This document shows, piece by piece, positions 23,646 through 33,829 of a DNA stretch of 64,000 nt. Each line of letters begins with the position of its first letter. Within the stretch, counting starts at the first letter, position 1. The notes under the pieces were generated by a model. The model saw only the letters and a list, made by a program, of their open reading frames with translations, did no database searches and had not been told where the DNA came from. The translations under genes were made by a program, and so were the position numbers. This DNA is from Isoetes taiwanensis (lineage: Eukaryota; Streptophyta; Lycopodiopsida; Isoetales; Isoetaceae). The DNA is taken from NCBI GenBank assembly GCA_021234155.1, contig JAJEKV010000001.1, positions 25,223,189-25,287,188 of the forward strand. Reading direction: 5' to 3'.

Positions 23646-25330
23646 AACCACACTTTTTTTTTTTTTTGAAGGCAAGTTTTTATATTAATAATAATAATAA
23701 ATGGTACAGAAATCTTATTAAGGACCCCTCAAAGGGCCAGATTGGAAGAATTATCTCGTAATTCACTGTCTAAGACCAGGATCTAAAAGGCAGGTACAAT
23801 CCTTGCCAAATAGAACATGGGAAGAAATCAATATGTATACCATAACTGAGTCCATCTGAAGTTCCACCACCGAAAGATGTAAGCAATCAAAGGACTCAAG
23901 AAAAGCAAAGGTCATGCGTTAACTTGGCCTGGAAACTCATCCTGCATAATTGTACTATAAGAGGGCAAACCCCAATTCCAATCTTGTACAAAGGGACTGG
24001 CTACTCTATCTTCCAACTTGCAGAAATTCACCCAAGCCTATCCAATTGCTTTTCTTAAGCACCTTTATCTGCTGACATAGGCCTCAACTACACTTGTGCT
24101 CTTCTGCAGCTGTAAAGGGGCATCAGTCTCCCGCCCAATGACTCTTAATTTGACCACTTCCCTTATTCAATCTGGTTCATCCTGCACCAGCCACTAAATC
24201 ATAGCCTCCCCTTGCTGGGAAAGGGGGCAGATGACACCCAAAGAATACACAACTAATGTACATACCAATATGCAGAGAAACAAAATGGGCCATCCACAAG
24301 TAGGACCATAGCAGCTACTGTCCATAAGTTGCCTCTCTTTTACATTCTTCCAGGCAAAACAACTCCTCAAACCTTCAGATCTGCAGCTCCTTAGGACTGG
24401 GAGCCTACCAGCCCTTCTCGAAGATAAAAAAGGGGCCACCATTTCATGCAGCCAATGGCCCAGTCTCTAGTCCAGCCACTATCTTCCTCCCAACACTTCG
24501 AACATGCACAAACAGGGTATTCTGAAGATGTCCTATCGACTCTGCATGTGTTGTCAAGCAAGCAACCCAGAAGCTTTGCCACTTTATCCTATCAGACTGA
24601 GTATCGGTCAGAACTTTAGTGTGGTCAGCAACCACACTAAACGACAACAAGTCACTAATACACTTCTTGTGTAAGTCATGATCAATCTCGACCACATTGT
24701 ACCCAGACGCTTGAAGAGTATTCTTACACATTTCAGGCTGATAGAAAACTTCAACAGGAGGTAACTGAAGCTCCAACTGAGTCTCATTTTCTCGCAACTC
24801 ACCCAAAAGAGTACTGAGATCTCTTTTATTATCCTGAATCATCATATCAATAGCTGTAGCAATACGCACAGCAGACGTAGTTGATGACAAGTCCTTCTTG
24901 ATCCAATCACTAAAGCGCTCCCTGCTAACATTTACTCCAGAAGTTGAGGACCTCCAAGGAAGTGGACGGGACTGATCTTTGTTAGAGTTGGCACCAGCTA
25001 CCGCTATTCAAAGCACTTGTACTCTTCGATGCACCAGCCGAGGGTGATCAAAGTAGGAAAATCACCGTCTTGAAAGGCATTCTCACTATAAGCCAAAGGG
25101 TTAACATGCAATGCCAAATTTGCCCCCTGCACTAGCATAGATGCAGGAGGTTTTGCAGGCAGCTTGGAAGTTGATGCCATAGAGCCGAAACTGTCAAGGC
25201 CGAAAAGGCTATCAGACGGAAGCGAAAACCTGCGATGCCATATACCTTTGGAAAGAGATCTGAACCAGCTTTCCAACGAGCCAAAAAACACTGTAATCCA
25301 AGGTTCGTAGCTCAAGATATGAACACAAAC
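23646..25330 (-). mobile_element. Second poly-A element, possibly non-autonomous L1 derivative
   Basis: A T run at about 23648-23660 followed by GAAGGCAAG looks like the 3' tail of another minus-strand retroelement. Its start resembles that of the neighbouring L1 tail (T run, then GAAGGACGACAAG). It contains two separated open frames. One starts MASTSKLPAKPPASM near 25185. The other (24890-24444) has IDMMIQDNKRDLSTLLGEL. I see no endonuclease or RT, so it may keep only a 5' ORF and a 3' tail. The 5' boundary is uncertain. Confidence 0.45.
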
Positions 25331-26057
25331 GTAAAGCAGCCTCCGACAGAAACCCTAGGGTGCATCCATCCTCAAGCTGTCACACAAACCCAGAGATAAC
25401 ACATAATTACCTATCTTTTAGGATCTTGATCAAAAGCCTCATAAATAAAACAAGGACAGAATATATATCAGAGTGAAAGTAGACAAGATCAATGAAGCAT
25501 AACAATAACAAAATTCACATGGGCTTCAACGAATATTACAACAACTAAATACGACAAGAAAGAATATAACTAAGATATGAATAATATTTTGGAGCAGACT
25601 GGACACAATAGCAAGCAAAAGCACATGCCGATGTCAAATGATGTACAAGCATCATACCTACAAAAAGAGGGGGGAAGGGGGAGTGGGGGGAGGGGGACTA
25701 AAATGAAATTAATAGATAAAGTGGGACTAGTAGGACTAAAGGAATAGATGATACGAAACACCAGAGAAGCATGGACTAATGTAACCGGAAAACTTGAAAA
25801 TAATACGAAGCAACTGGAGAAAAGACATCCAAAGGACCTAAAACAGGAGCCAGCAAACAAAAGACAAATGGTACCAAGGTGATGCTGAGGACTAACATGG
25901 GACAAGTAGAAAACGGAAATGCAACCAGACAAGTTGATGCAATGCAATTGCCATTCAAAAACCAACAAAGGAAACCCCTAGAGTAAAAAGACAAGGTATA
26001 AAGGTGATGCGAAGGATAGGACTGAGCCAATAAATATGAGGAAGTTTATATATGATG
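25331..26057. repeat. Purine-rich repeat-like stretch, no gene
   Basis: Composition resembles 15.9-17.1 kb, with a G/A-rich run at 25670-25700. Minus-strand frames here are low complexity. No gene is supported. Confidence 0.35.
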
Positions 26058-26091
26058 CATATGAGCTAGAAATATATTTCTAGCTCATATG
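26058..26091. repeat. Perfect 34-bp palindrome
   Basis: The two halves, CATATGAGCTAGAAATA and its exact reverse complement, abut with no loop. A third partial copy (AGCTCATATG) follows at about 26104. Confidence 0.9.
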
Positions 26092-26099
26092 GTTGTCAC

Positions 26100-28220
26100 A
26101 TATAGCTCATATGAACGAAGAGGCAGAATAAATAGGAGGTGTGAGGTGAGGCGTCCCCATCCAAGGAATGTCGTGCATAGTTGCACATCAACTCAAAATT
26201 GAGACAAGTAGGTGGGTTGCCATCTTATACACTGGAGATGCTTAAGCAACATAAACAATTGCTCGAGCAACTATTCCAAAGGCGGACAAGTTGATGCGTA
26301 CATATTCTTCAGACTTGTTACTATCAAGGTTTTTCTCTAAAAGCCCTTTGAGCCAAGGTTTTAAATTCAAGCGCTATTTATGAACAAGCCATAGTATTGG
26401 ACACAAGCCACAATGTCTGATAGTATTGAAGGTGTCAAGCCATTTAACGGAGGCAAAACTTATACTATACACTATTACAAATCAGCCAATCTATCCATGG
26501 CTCAAGCTCTCAGGCAATTGGAGGCATTGAACATGATGTTGACAAGCTAGGCATAGAGAACAACAATTGAGGGTTTCAATTCCCTCTCCTCTCATGTGCA
26601 AATTTCAATCATGAATAAGGGAGTCTTGACCTGGTTGAAAACCCGATATATAAGAAAACTGTCACACTTGAATGAGTTTGTATAGCAAAATATCATATAA
26701 ATTGCCATTTCTACTCAAACGAGTTTGTACAATATATTTATACTTGTATTAAATATCATATAGATTGCCATGTCGAGTATATCCATGTCCATGTTAATGA
26801 CCATGCTTCTTTATGATGTACTAAAGGTATATTCGCACCGGTAATTAAGTTAAGTCTAACTTTTACCATTAAGTTTTTTCTTTCCTTTTTGGTTGAAGGG
26901 TCAATTATATTTCAAGAAGAATAAAAGTTACATATGCAAACCGAGTATGTCATTCACCTACATAACATAAGTGTGTAAAGGACTCGTATGGCTCCATCTT
27001 CCTCTCTAAATGTTGCAAGGTACTCTTGTAGTTTGGCCTTCAAGGATGATAGTAGATTGGACGAGTGACTATAATATTGAGTATTCACTGTCTAGCACTA
27101 TATGTAGGGCAGATGCCTCAGCCATCATATTCCATGATATAAGATCTAGTATATACATTCCATTCGACATCTGAATGCCATTCTCCACACTCTCGTACCT
27201 AGCGCGTATGTCAAAAAGAGTAGCGACATATTCGAATCAAGTCCTCTTCATCAAATTAATTACATGGACAAGTCTCATCATCCCTAGCTATCTGAGCATG
27301 CCTTCAAAAAACTAGTAAAACTCACGCCGTCTCAATGAACAAAAGCTTCACTGCTTTAAAGACGTTAGTCAGGCCTCTAGAGTTGTTCTTAATATGATAC
27401 CTACAAAATTCCTCGGGAGCAACCTAATGAAACTCTTGATACTCATAGCAATCAGGTTACTCCTCATCAACAAGCCATCACTTTGTGGGGTATGACTCTT
27501 GCAATTTTCTTAAACACCACGCAGGCCCGGGATCTAATAATTAATAGAATCAAGAAAAAAGTGGAGTATTTTAAAAACTCGATCCTACAACCAATTAGAG
27601 AAGGTAATCGAAGATTACATCTGGAATAGCATGCATGTGGTGAATTACAAAGAAATCATTCATCCCAAAAAGAAAGGAACACTTGGTTGTAAAGAACCTT
27701 CCTACAAGCCCAAGCATTAGGAGCTAAGTAAATAAGTATTTGGAGCCATCCATGGTACCAACTCCCCTGCTATAGAATTTATGCGGTAAAACTATCCAAC
27801 ATGAATTCCTGACTCTGCTTACTCATAATTCATTCCTTCTCCAAACACTTCCCAAATGACAAGGAGCCTAATTATGGTCTGGGGGAATAAAGTCTCTCCC
27901 CATTACTCTCATAAAACACTTGATGTTAAGTGTGGGGACATATCTATCTTATGGTCGCACATCTTTGCCAATGAAGATAATGAAGTTTTGTCGCTCCAAC
28001 ATCCGAGACTGACTGTATAGCAATGGAGAAATTTTGGTATTAACAAAGTCAAGGACCTATGGCATGATTCCAGGTGGAAGACCTAGGAGGAAAGCAAGGC
28101 AACACTCAATGGTTCCTCTTTCGATAAAATCATTTATAATGCTGTCATAACTTATTTTCAAGTAATCATTGGCTGTCTTGGACCAAAATCTTTATTGGAT
28201 TTCACATTGATGTGACAGAT
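26100..28220. other. Intergenic, no gene recognised
   Basis: No frame over about 60 codons carries a motif. A short direct repeat (AATATCATATARATTGCCAT) occurs near 26690 and 26753. It may be old transposon debris, but I cannot assign it. Confidence 0.35.
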
Positions 28221-28224
28221 ACAT

Positions 28225-28365
28225 GGTCAAATATGTAGCATAATAACAGGGGGTTTTCTTTGTGTTTTTGTACGCTTTTCACAAAGGTTTTCCTAAGATT
28301 TCATGGCGTATTCGAATGGATGTACTAATGCGTACATCTAGAGTGCACCATTTCTTAGTCATTGA
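28225..28365 (+). repeat. Dispersed repeat family A, copy 3
   Basis: Nearly identical to 17175-17310 over TTTGTGTTTTTGTACGCTTTTCAC and CATCTAGAGTGCACCATTTCT. In both copies a CAATGG...GGCTCACAACAAAAGCCCTCTTTT stretch follows. Confidence 0.75.
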
Positions 28366-28429
28366 TTTAGTTTTTTTTTTCAATGGTTTAACATCCAAGG
28401 GCTCACAACAAAAGCCCTCTTTTATTTTA

Positions 28430-28826
28430 GGGGCTGAACATGCAATCCTCGTGGATAGCATTTTAGGGCACCTAAAGGATGGCTTCCAAATCGCAAAGAA
28501 GAAGGGGATCAGCCTACTTACGAAAATCTTCCGGATCAACTGGCGGCCCGCGATCTTCAAGCTTATTCCGCCACCCAAATCTCATCTTCATGTGCCCGGG
28601 GACCCAATCTTATGGCGGGAGCTTTGCCATGTAGTAATGTGTCTTCGCTTCTTAGATGCAATGTATCATCCGGGTGGTCGGAAAACCCTATTCGAGCTAA
28701 TCTATGGCACTAACTGGTGGCAATGCATATGTGCTTTGAGCGGCTTCATCACATGGGCCGAAAGGGTTAAGGCAAGAGGAGCTCGGCCTTTTGAGACCAA
28801 AATCGCCACCGTAAGAGACGAATAAT
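28430..28826 (+). CDS. Unassigned ORF, first copy of a tandem pair
   Basis: The open frame reads GAEHAILVDSILGHLKDGFQ, then KLIPPPKSHLHVPGDPILW, and ends in ETKIATVRDE before a TAA at 28822. I recognise no family. The frame is open further upstream to 28262 but enters the dispersed repeat, so the true start is unclear; it may be an internal exon. A decayed copy follows directly. It may be a captured gene fragment inside a repeat. Confidence 0.3.
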
Positions 28827-28904
28827 TTGTTCTTATGAGCTAGAGCAAAGACGAAGAAGAACATCCGAGTTTTAATTTTGGTCCGTTATTTTTGCAAATC
28901 TGGG

Positions 28905-29235
28905 TTTAGCGAGGGGATCAGCTACTTAAAATTTTCGAAGATCAATGCTGGCCCGGATCTTCAAGCTTATTCCGCCACCCAAATCTCATCTTCATTGTGC
29001 CCAAGACCCAATCTTATGGCATGAGCTTTGCCATGGCACAAGTCTTCTCCTCCTTAGATGCATTGTATCATTTGGGTGGTCGGAAAACCCTATTCGAAAG
29101 CTAATGCGTGGCACTAACTGGTGGCAAGCCCGTGCTTTGAACGGCTTCATCACATGGACGCCGAAAGGGTTAAGGCAAGAGGAGCTCGCCCTTTGAGACC
29201 AAAAATCGCCCGGTAAGAGATAGAATAATTTGTTC
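28905..29235 (+). pseudogene. Second, frameshifted copy of the unassigned ORF
   Basis: Nucleotide similarity to 28500-28826 runs from GGGGATCAGC through TTCAAGCTTATTCCGCCACC to CGGTAAGAGA. Several small indels break the frame, leaving KLIPPPKSHLH and then shifted text. The pair is a tandem duplication about 405 bp apart. Confidence 0.6.
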
Positions 29236-29332
29236 CTATGAGCTAGAACGGTATGAAGAAGAACATCCGAAGTTTTTGTTACATCGGGTCCGTGGATGGA
29301 GGAGGTAGTGTTTTCCACCGTGGTGGGAGCAG

Positions 29333-29521
29333 TTGCACGGATTTGAGACTTGTTGCTTGTTTCCAAAAGAAAAAACTTGTGAGGAATATCATGGACCGAT
29401 GATTTGTGATTGCGGTTGGTGTGTCCCGCCATATGAAAACAATGGATTGAAAGCAATGGTTGTCCCTGTCATCTTTGTTGCTTTGGTAGCCATAAGGCTT
29501 TTGGCAAAGGGCGATGACTAG
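29333..29521 (+). CDS. Small ORF with Cys cluster and one membrane helix
   Basis: The C-terminal part of the frame carries CDCGWCVPPYENN, then a hydrophobic helix MVVPVIFVALVAIRLLA and a short charged tail ending GDD. Upstream is another Cys pair (FETCCLF). This could be the last exon of a small membrane protein, but I recognise no family and the ORF is short enough to be chance. Confidence 0.25.
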   Translation: MHGFETCCLFPKEKTCEEYHGPMICDCGWCVPPYENNGLKAMVVPVIFVALVAIRLLAKGDD

Positions 29522-29524
29522 TAA

Positions 29525-30242
29525 ATCTCCCCTGTTTCCGGGCAAGAAGAGCCGTGATCACAAAGCGTGGTCGCGTGAGTTTGAGTTTGAGTTTGAGGTC
29601 GTGAGTTTGAGTTTGAGGCATAATATTATATCTAATATTATATCTTTCTCAGAAGTCTAAGTTTGAGGCAAGAGCTATTGTAGCTATTTACAAATCGGGT
29701 TGCCATTTTAAGCTTGTTGTCGACGATTTTGGTTGAAGTTGAATTGGCCGGCAATCTTATATGGTAAGGACTTATTGAAATCTTGATTCAAGATTGTGGT
29801 TGTTTTATTCGAAATCCATATTCTAACAATTGCGTGTGGTTTCTTCTTCTAGCGTTTTACTATTTCTCATGCACATAAAATGTGCCTACCACTACCAATG
29901 TTGACAGAATTCCTTCATGGTGTGGACCAATGTTGACAATGTTGTCAGGAATTCCTTTTGCCAAAGCCTTTAGTTGTCTCGTGCAGAGAATGATATACAT
30001 AATCATGTAAATGTGGTAAACTAATATTACCATAGATGTATGGAAATTGAGGCATATCCTGCTGCAATTTTCCTTGTAGAAGTAGGCTTTGTATTTGTGC
30101 TTCTAGTTCATCCGAGGATTTACTTTTGCTCAGGCACCTTGGAAAGCCTTATGAATTGGATAGCCTTATGAATATGAGTGGTATGTTGTGGTAACTGGCA
30201 TATAATGATACATAATCATGTAAATGCGGAAAAAGGAACATT
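29525..30242. other. Spacer with simple and direct repeats
   Basis: GTGAGTTTGAGTTTGAG units repeat at 29573-29620, followed by AATATTATATCT repeats. A segment ATAATCATGTAAATG...CCATAGATGTATGGAAA occurs at about 29998-30045 and again at 30213-30260, so the left end of the foldback element lies in a pre-existing direct repeat. Confidence 0.45.
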
Positions 30243-30949
30243 GCCATAGATGTATGGAAAGAACATCATACGAGTTTTGCATGTTTTACATGTTTTTACG
30301 CATGTCATATTTTTACGTATGTTTGCTTTTTTTAGGGCCCCAAGGGCCCAAAATTTTTTTTAGTATAACAACCAACACATAACTACCATTAACATTATTA
30401 ATTAACACAACCATTGGATCTAACACATTTAAATTAAAATCCCCCTTAAACCCCCTTTGGTTTGGGTGCATATTCACACGGGGGGTGACTCCGGGCAACG
30501 AGAGCTGTTGGATAGGCATATTCACCCCTTATTCCTTAATCTATACCGTACGTAAAGTTCCTCGTTTGTGGGGTATGCAAGTACAAAATTTGCTATACTA
30601 TATAACAAGATTTACAAAATACTATAAGATTTCAAGCAAAATACTATATAGTGTTGATTTTGTACATGCAAAATATAATTGTAAGGGCTCTCGCTGCCCT
30701 ACGTCACCCCCCGTGTGAATATGCACCCAAACCAAAGGGGATTTAAGGGGGATTTTAATTTAAATGTGTTAGATCCAATGGTTGTGTTAATTAATAATGT
30801 TAATGGTAGTTATGTGTTGGTTGTTATACTAAAAAAAATTTTGGGCCCTTGGGGCCCTAAAAAAAGCAAACATACGTAAAAATATGACATGCGTAAAAAC
30901 ATGTAAAACATGCAAAACTCGTATGATGTTCTTTCCATACATCTATGGC
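30243..30949. mobile_element. Foldback element, copy 2, 245-bp inverted arms
   Basis: The left arm (about 30243-30487) and right arm (about 30705-30949) are near-perfect reverse complements, from GCCATAGATGTATGGAAAGA at the tip to GTGCATATTCACACGGGGGG at the inner end. The arms hold the motif GGGCCCCAAGGGCCC. The roughly 217-bp core carries a frame (TPGNESCWIGIFTPY, then VRKVPRLWGMQVQNLLY) that is also present in the 18-kb copy on the opposite strand. There is no transposase, and the target duplication is unclear. Confidence 0.8.
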
Positions 30950-32726
30950 TATTGCTTCAATCAAGCTCCACAAATATGCTCTAGAGCTCACAAGCCGATC
31001 TAATGGCATATGATAGCATGAGAAAATCCGGGTTCCCGTCGGTCTTACCATCGAGGGATAAATCCTTTAAATTGGGCTTAGAATTGATTCATGAAATCCA
31101 TCATATATGGCTCTTCTCATTTGCTTCTGAGTGGACTACATTTTGTGGCTTGCACACCCCACATCAGCTAAAACTCATGCCCTTCTTAACCCAACATCTG
31201 CATCATATTTTAGACAGCATTATGTCTCCATCAGTCGGCTTCCTCATCTTCCTGCAACCGCTACATCCATTAGCTCTACCACTATTGCTGCCTTCTCCAC
31301 CATGATCTCCACTCCCATCTTTGCCTACCCGCCCTTCCCACTCACCATCACCACCAATTTTTGTATATTTGTCTTCCTCTTTTGACAACTTCATATAGGT
31401 TGAGATTGATCCTTTAGAACCCACTGCTGTACGGGTACAAGAGCAAGTTGTTAGAACTAAAGAAGTACATAAATCAGCCAATGAAAAATCGATAGATAGA
31501 GAAGCAGTCTCCAAATGGATGCTTTTTGTTTACTTCTTAGCTTGATAACGATAAATTAAAAGAAAAATGCTTTGGCAGGTAAGGGTGCTTACTGCTCCGT
31601 ATTTTTCTTCATGTAATTTGCTCTTATGATAATTAAAAATACATCCCTCTTTTCAGGAAAAAGAAAGGGGGAGAAAGAAAAACACACACACACATACTGC
31701 AGGATTGCAAAATGGGAAGAAAAACGTTAGAGAATATCTCACATCTCAGGCTTATGGCACATATCCAAACTTAAGACGAAATTCTATTAGGACTCCATGA
31801 ACACAACTCTCAATGAATCTAAACATACATGCGAACACATATTGGGTCAGTACATGATCGTTCGTATTAGGTCGAGCTTCAATTATTTGAAGATCAAAAC
31901 AGTTAGGTGGATTAAATTTGACAAAAGGCAACAAATTTGTGGCGTGTGTATTGACTCTGAAGTGGAAAGATCAAATGCACGCCTTGATAAAATTGTGAAG
32001 CCTAGGCCACCAATACTCTCATTGATTAACTTCAAAAGTCTTGGCAACTCCAAAAATTTTCCATCCATAGGAAAATCATACTTCAGAGCTCGGAAGCATC
32101 ACTAAGAACATCACGAAATAGATGACCATCATATATCTGGAAATGATTAAATGATTATAATCTGATCACATATGCCGAGATGATAAAATGACCAAGACTA
32201 AAAAATACATCTTGAGCTAATGGGTCTAATGGAAGAGATGCTCTAATAAAGAAGCATCATAAGGTGCCTCAACAAAATAACAGTCAGAAGTCGGAAGCTA
32301 TCATAACCTAAAACAACTTATGAATCCAGGACACTATTTGATTAAGGAATCAATATGAGATAAATTTGAATGTCGAGCATGCCAATAATTGAGAACTCGA
32401 GCAAACTAGAAGTACTTCAGATTTTGATGAGCAGTACAGACCTTGACTTTATGGAGTCATTAGTCTTTAGATCACCTAGAGCTTCTAAGAGTGATAAGCG
32501 ACCAAATTCAGTTCATCGTCATCCCTCCCATTGCTGCCAAGAGCAAAAAATCAGAACCATCTGCTTCAACAATATATTGATGCGAAGGATCTTGATGGGC
32601 AAGAACTGATGCCTGCTTCAAGATAATGAAGCCGGCTTCTTCTTCTTCTTCTTTCTTGATGACGTTATTCAAAAGAATAGAAAGAGTATATGGGGGACCA
32701 AAAACCAAGTAGACAATAAACCGACA
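30950..32726. other. Intergenic, no gene recognised
   Basis: Short open frames only. There is a (CA)n run near 31681-31694 and a CTTCTTCTTCTT run near 32638. It may include decayed 5' sequence of the hAT element that follows, but I see no motif. Confidence 0.35.
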
Positions 32727-33803
32727 CCAATTCTAGCCTCTTTCAAAATCTGGCTTGCTCTAGCTACTGCAAGTTCGCTCTAATGCTACCCTAACCTAAA
32801 TCGATTTGATCTTTTTAAATGTAAATATTAGCAACGCATATTATTTAGGTTAGTAACTAGCTTTTATTTTAGATTCTTTTAAGTTCTACGGTAGCCTTGT
32901 AGCAATAGTAGCAACTGTTAGAATGAGTCAATCACAGATATGTTGTTTTATCTTATATATTCGTTCATGGATGAATAGCGGCAGCTACAATTGAATATGT
33001 GGAGAATGTATGTATTGCCATATTAGTAGTTGCATATCAGAAACTACATCTAGAAACTAGAAAGTATTGTAAAATTTTAAATGCTTGAATTTATATGCAA
33101 CGTCAATCACATGGATGCATACGATCATGATGTGGATTATGAGCCACAAGATGAGGACATGGAGGAAATTGAATTCTCATCAATTCCAAAGAGAGCAAAA
33201 GCCCGAATCTAGCCTGTCACATTGGTAGTATGAACCTAACCAGACCAAATTGGCACATCGAGAGTCAAATTTGAAGTTTTAATAAATCTAAATCGGCACC
33301 AATTAGCCTCTTTCAAAATTTGGCTTGCTCTAGCTTCTGCAAGCTTGCTTCAATGCTGCCCTAACTTTAATCGATTTGATCTTTTTAAACATAAAAATTA
33401 GCAACGCATATTATTCAGGTTAGTAACTAGCTTTTATTTTAGATTCTTTCAAGTTCTACAGTAGCATTGTAGCAGTAGTTACAACTGCTAGAATGAGTCA
33501 ATCACAGATATGCTGTTTTATCTTATATATTCATTCATGGATGAATAGCGGTAGCCACATCTGAATATGTGGAGAATGTATGTATTGCCATATTAGCAGT
33601 TGCATATCAGAAACTACATCTAGAAACTAGAAAGTATTGTAAAATTGTGAATGCTTGCAACATCAATCACATGGATGCATATGATCATGATGTGGATTAT
33701 GAGCCACAAGATGAGGATATGGAGGAAATTGAATTGTCATCAATTCCAAAGAGAGCAAAAGCCCGATAAAAATTATCTAACCCGTCACATTGGTAGTATG
33801 AAG
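32727..33803. repeat. About 570-bp tandem duplication upstream of hAT
   Basis: Unit 1 (about 32727-33235) and unit 2 (about 33296-33803) align from CACCAATT...AGCCTCTTTCAAAAT to GTCACATTGGTAGTATGAA. Both encode MDAYDHDVDYEPQDEDMEEI and SIPKRAKAR. They differ by scattered substitutions and small indels. Confidence 0.75.
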
Positions 33804-33829
33804 CTTTTTTTTTTGCCCTCCACTTAGAA

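Noticed and set aside
25570-26030. Minus-strand 132-codon ORF
   Set aside because: Low-complexity translation of a purine-rich stretch that resembles the non-coding zone at 16-17 kb.
26100-28220. LTR retrotransposon
   Set aside because: Searched by eye for long terminal direct repeats, a primer-binding site, protease or integrase motifs; none were seen.
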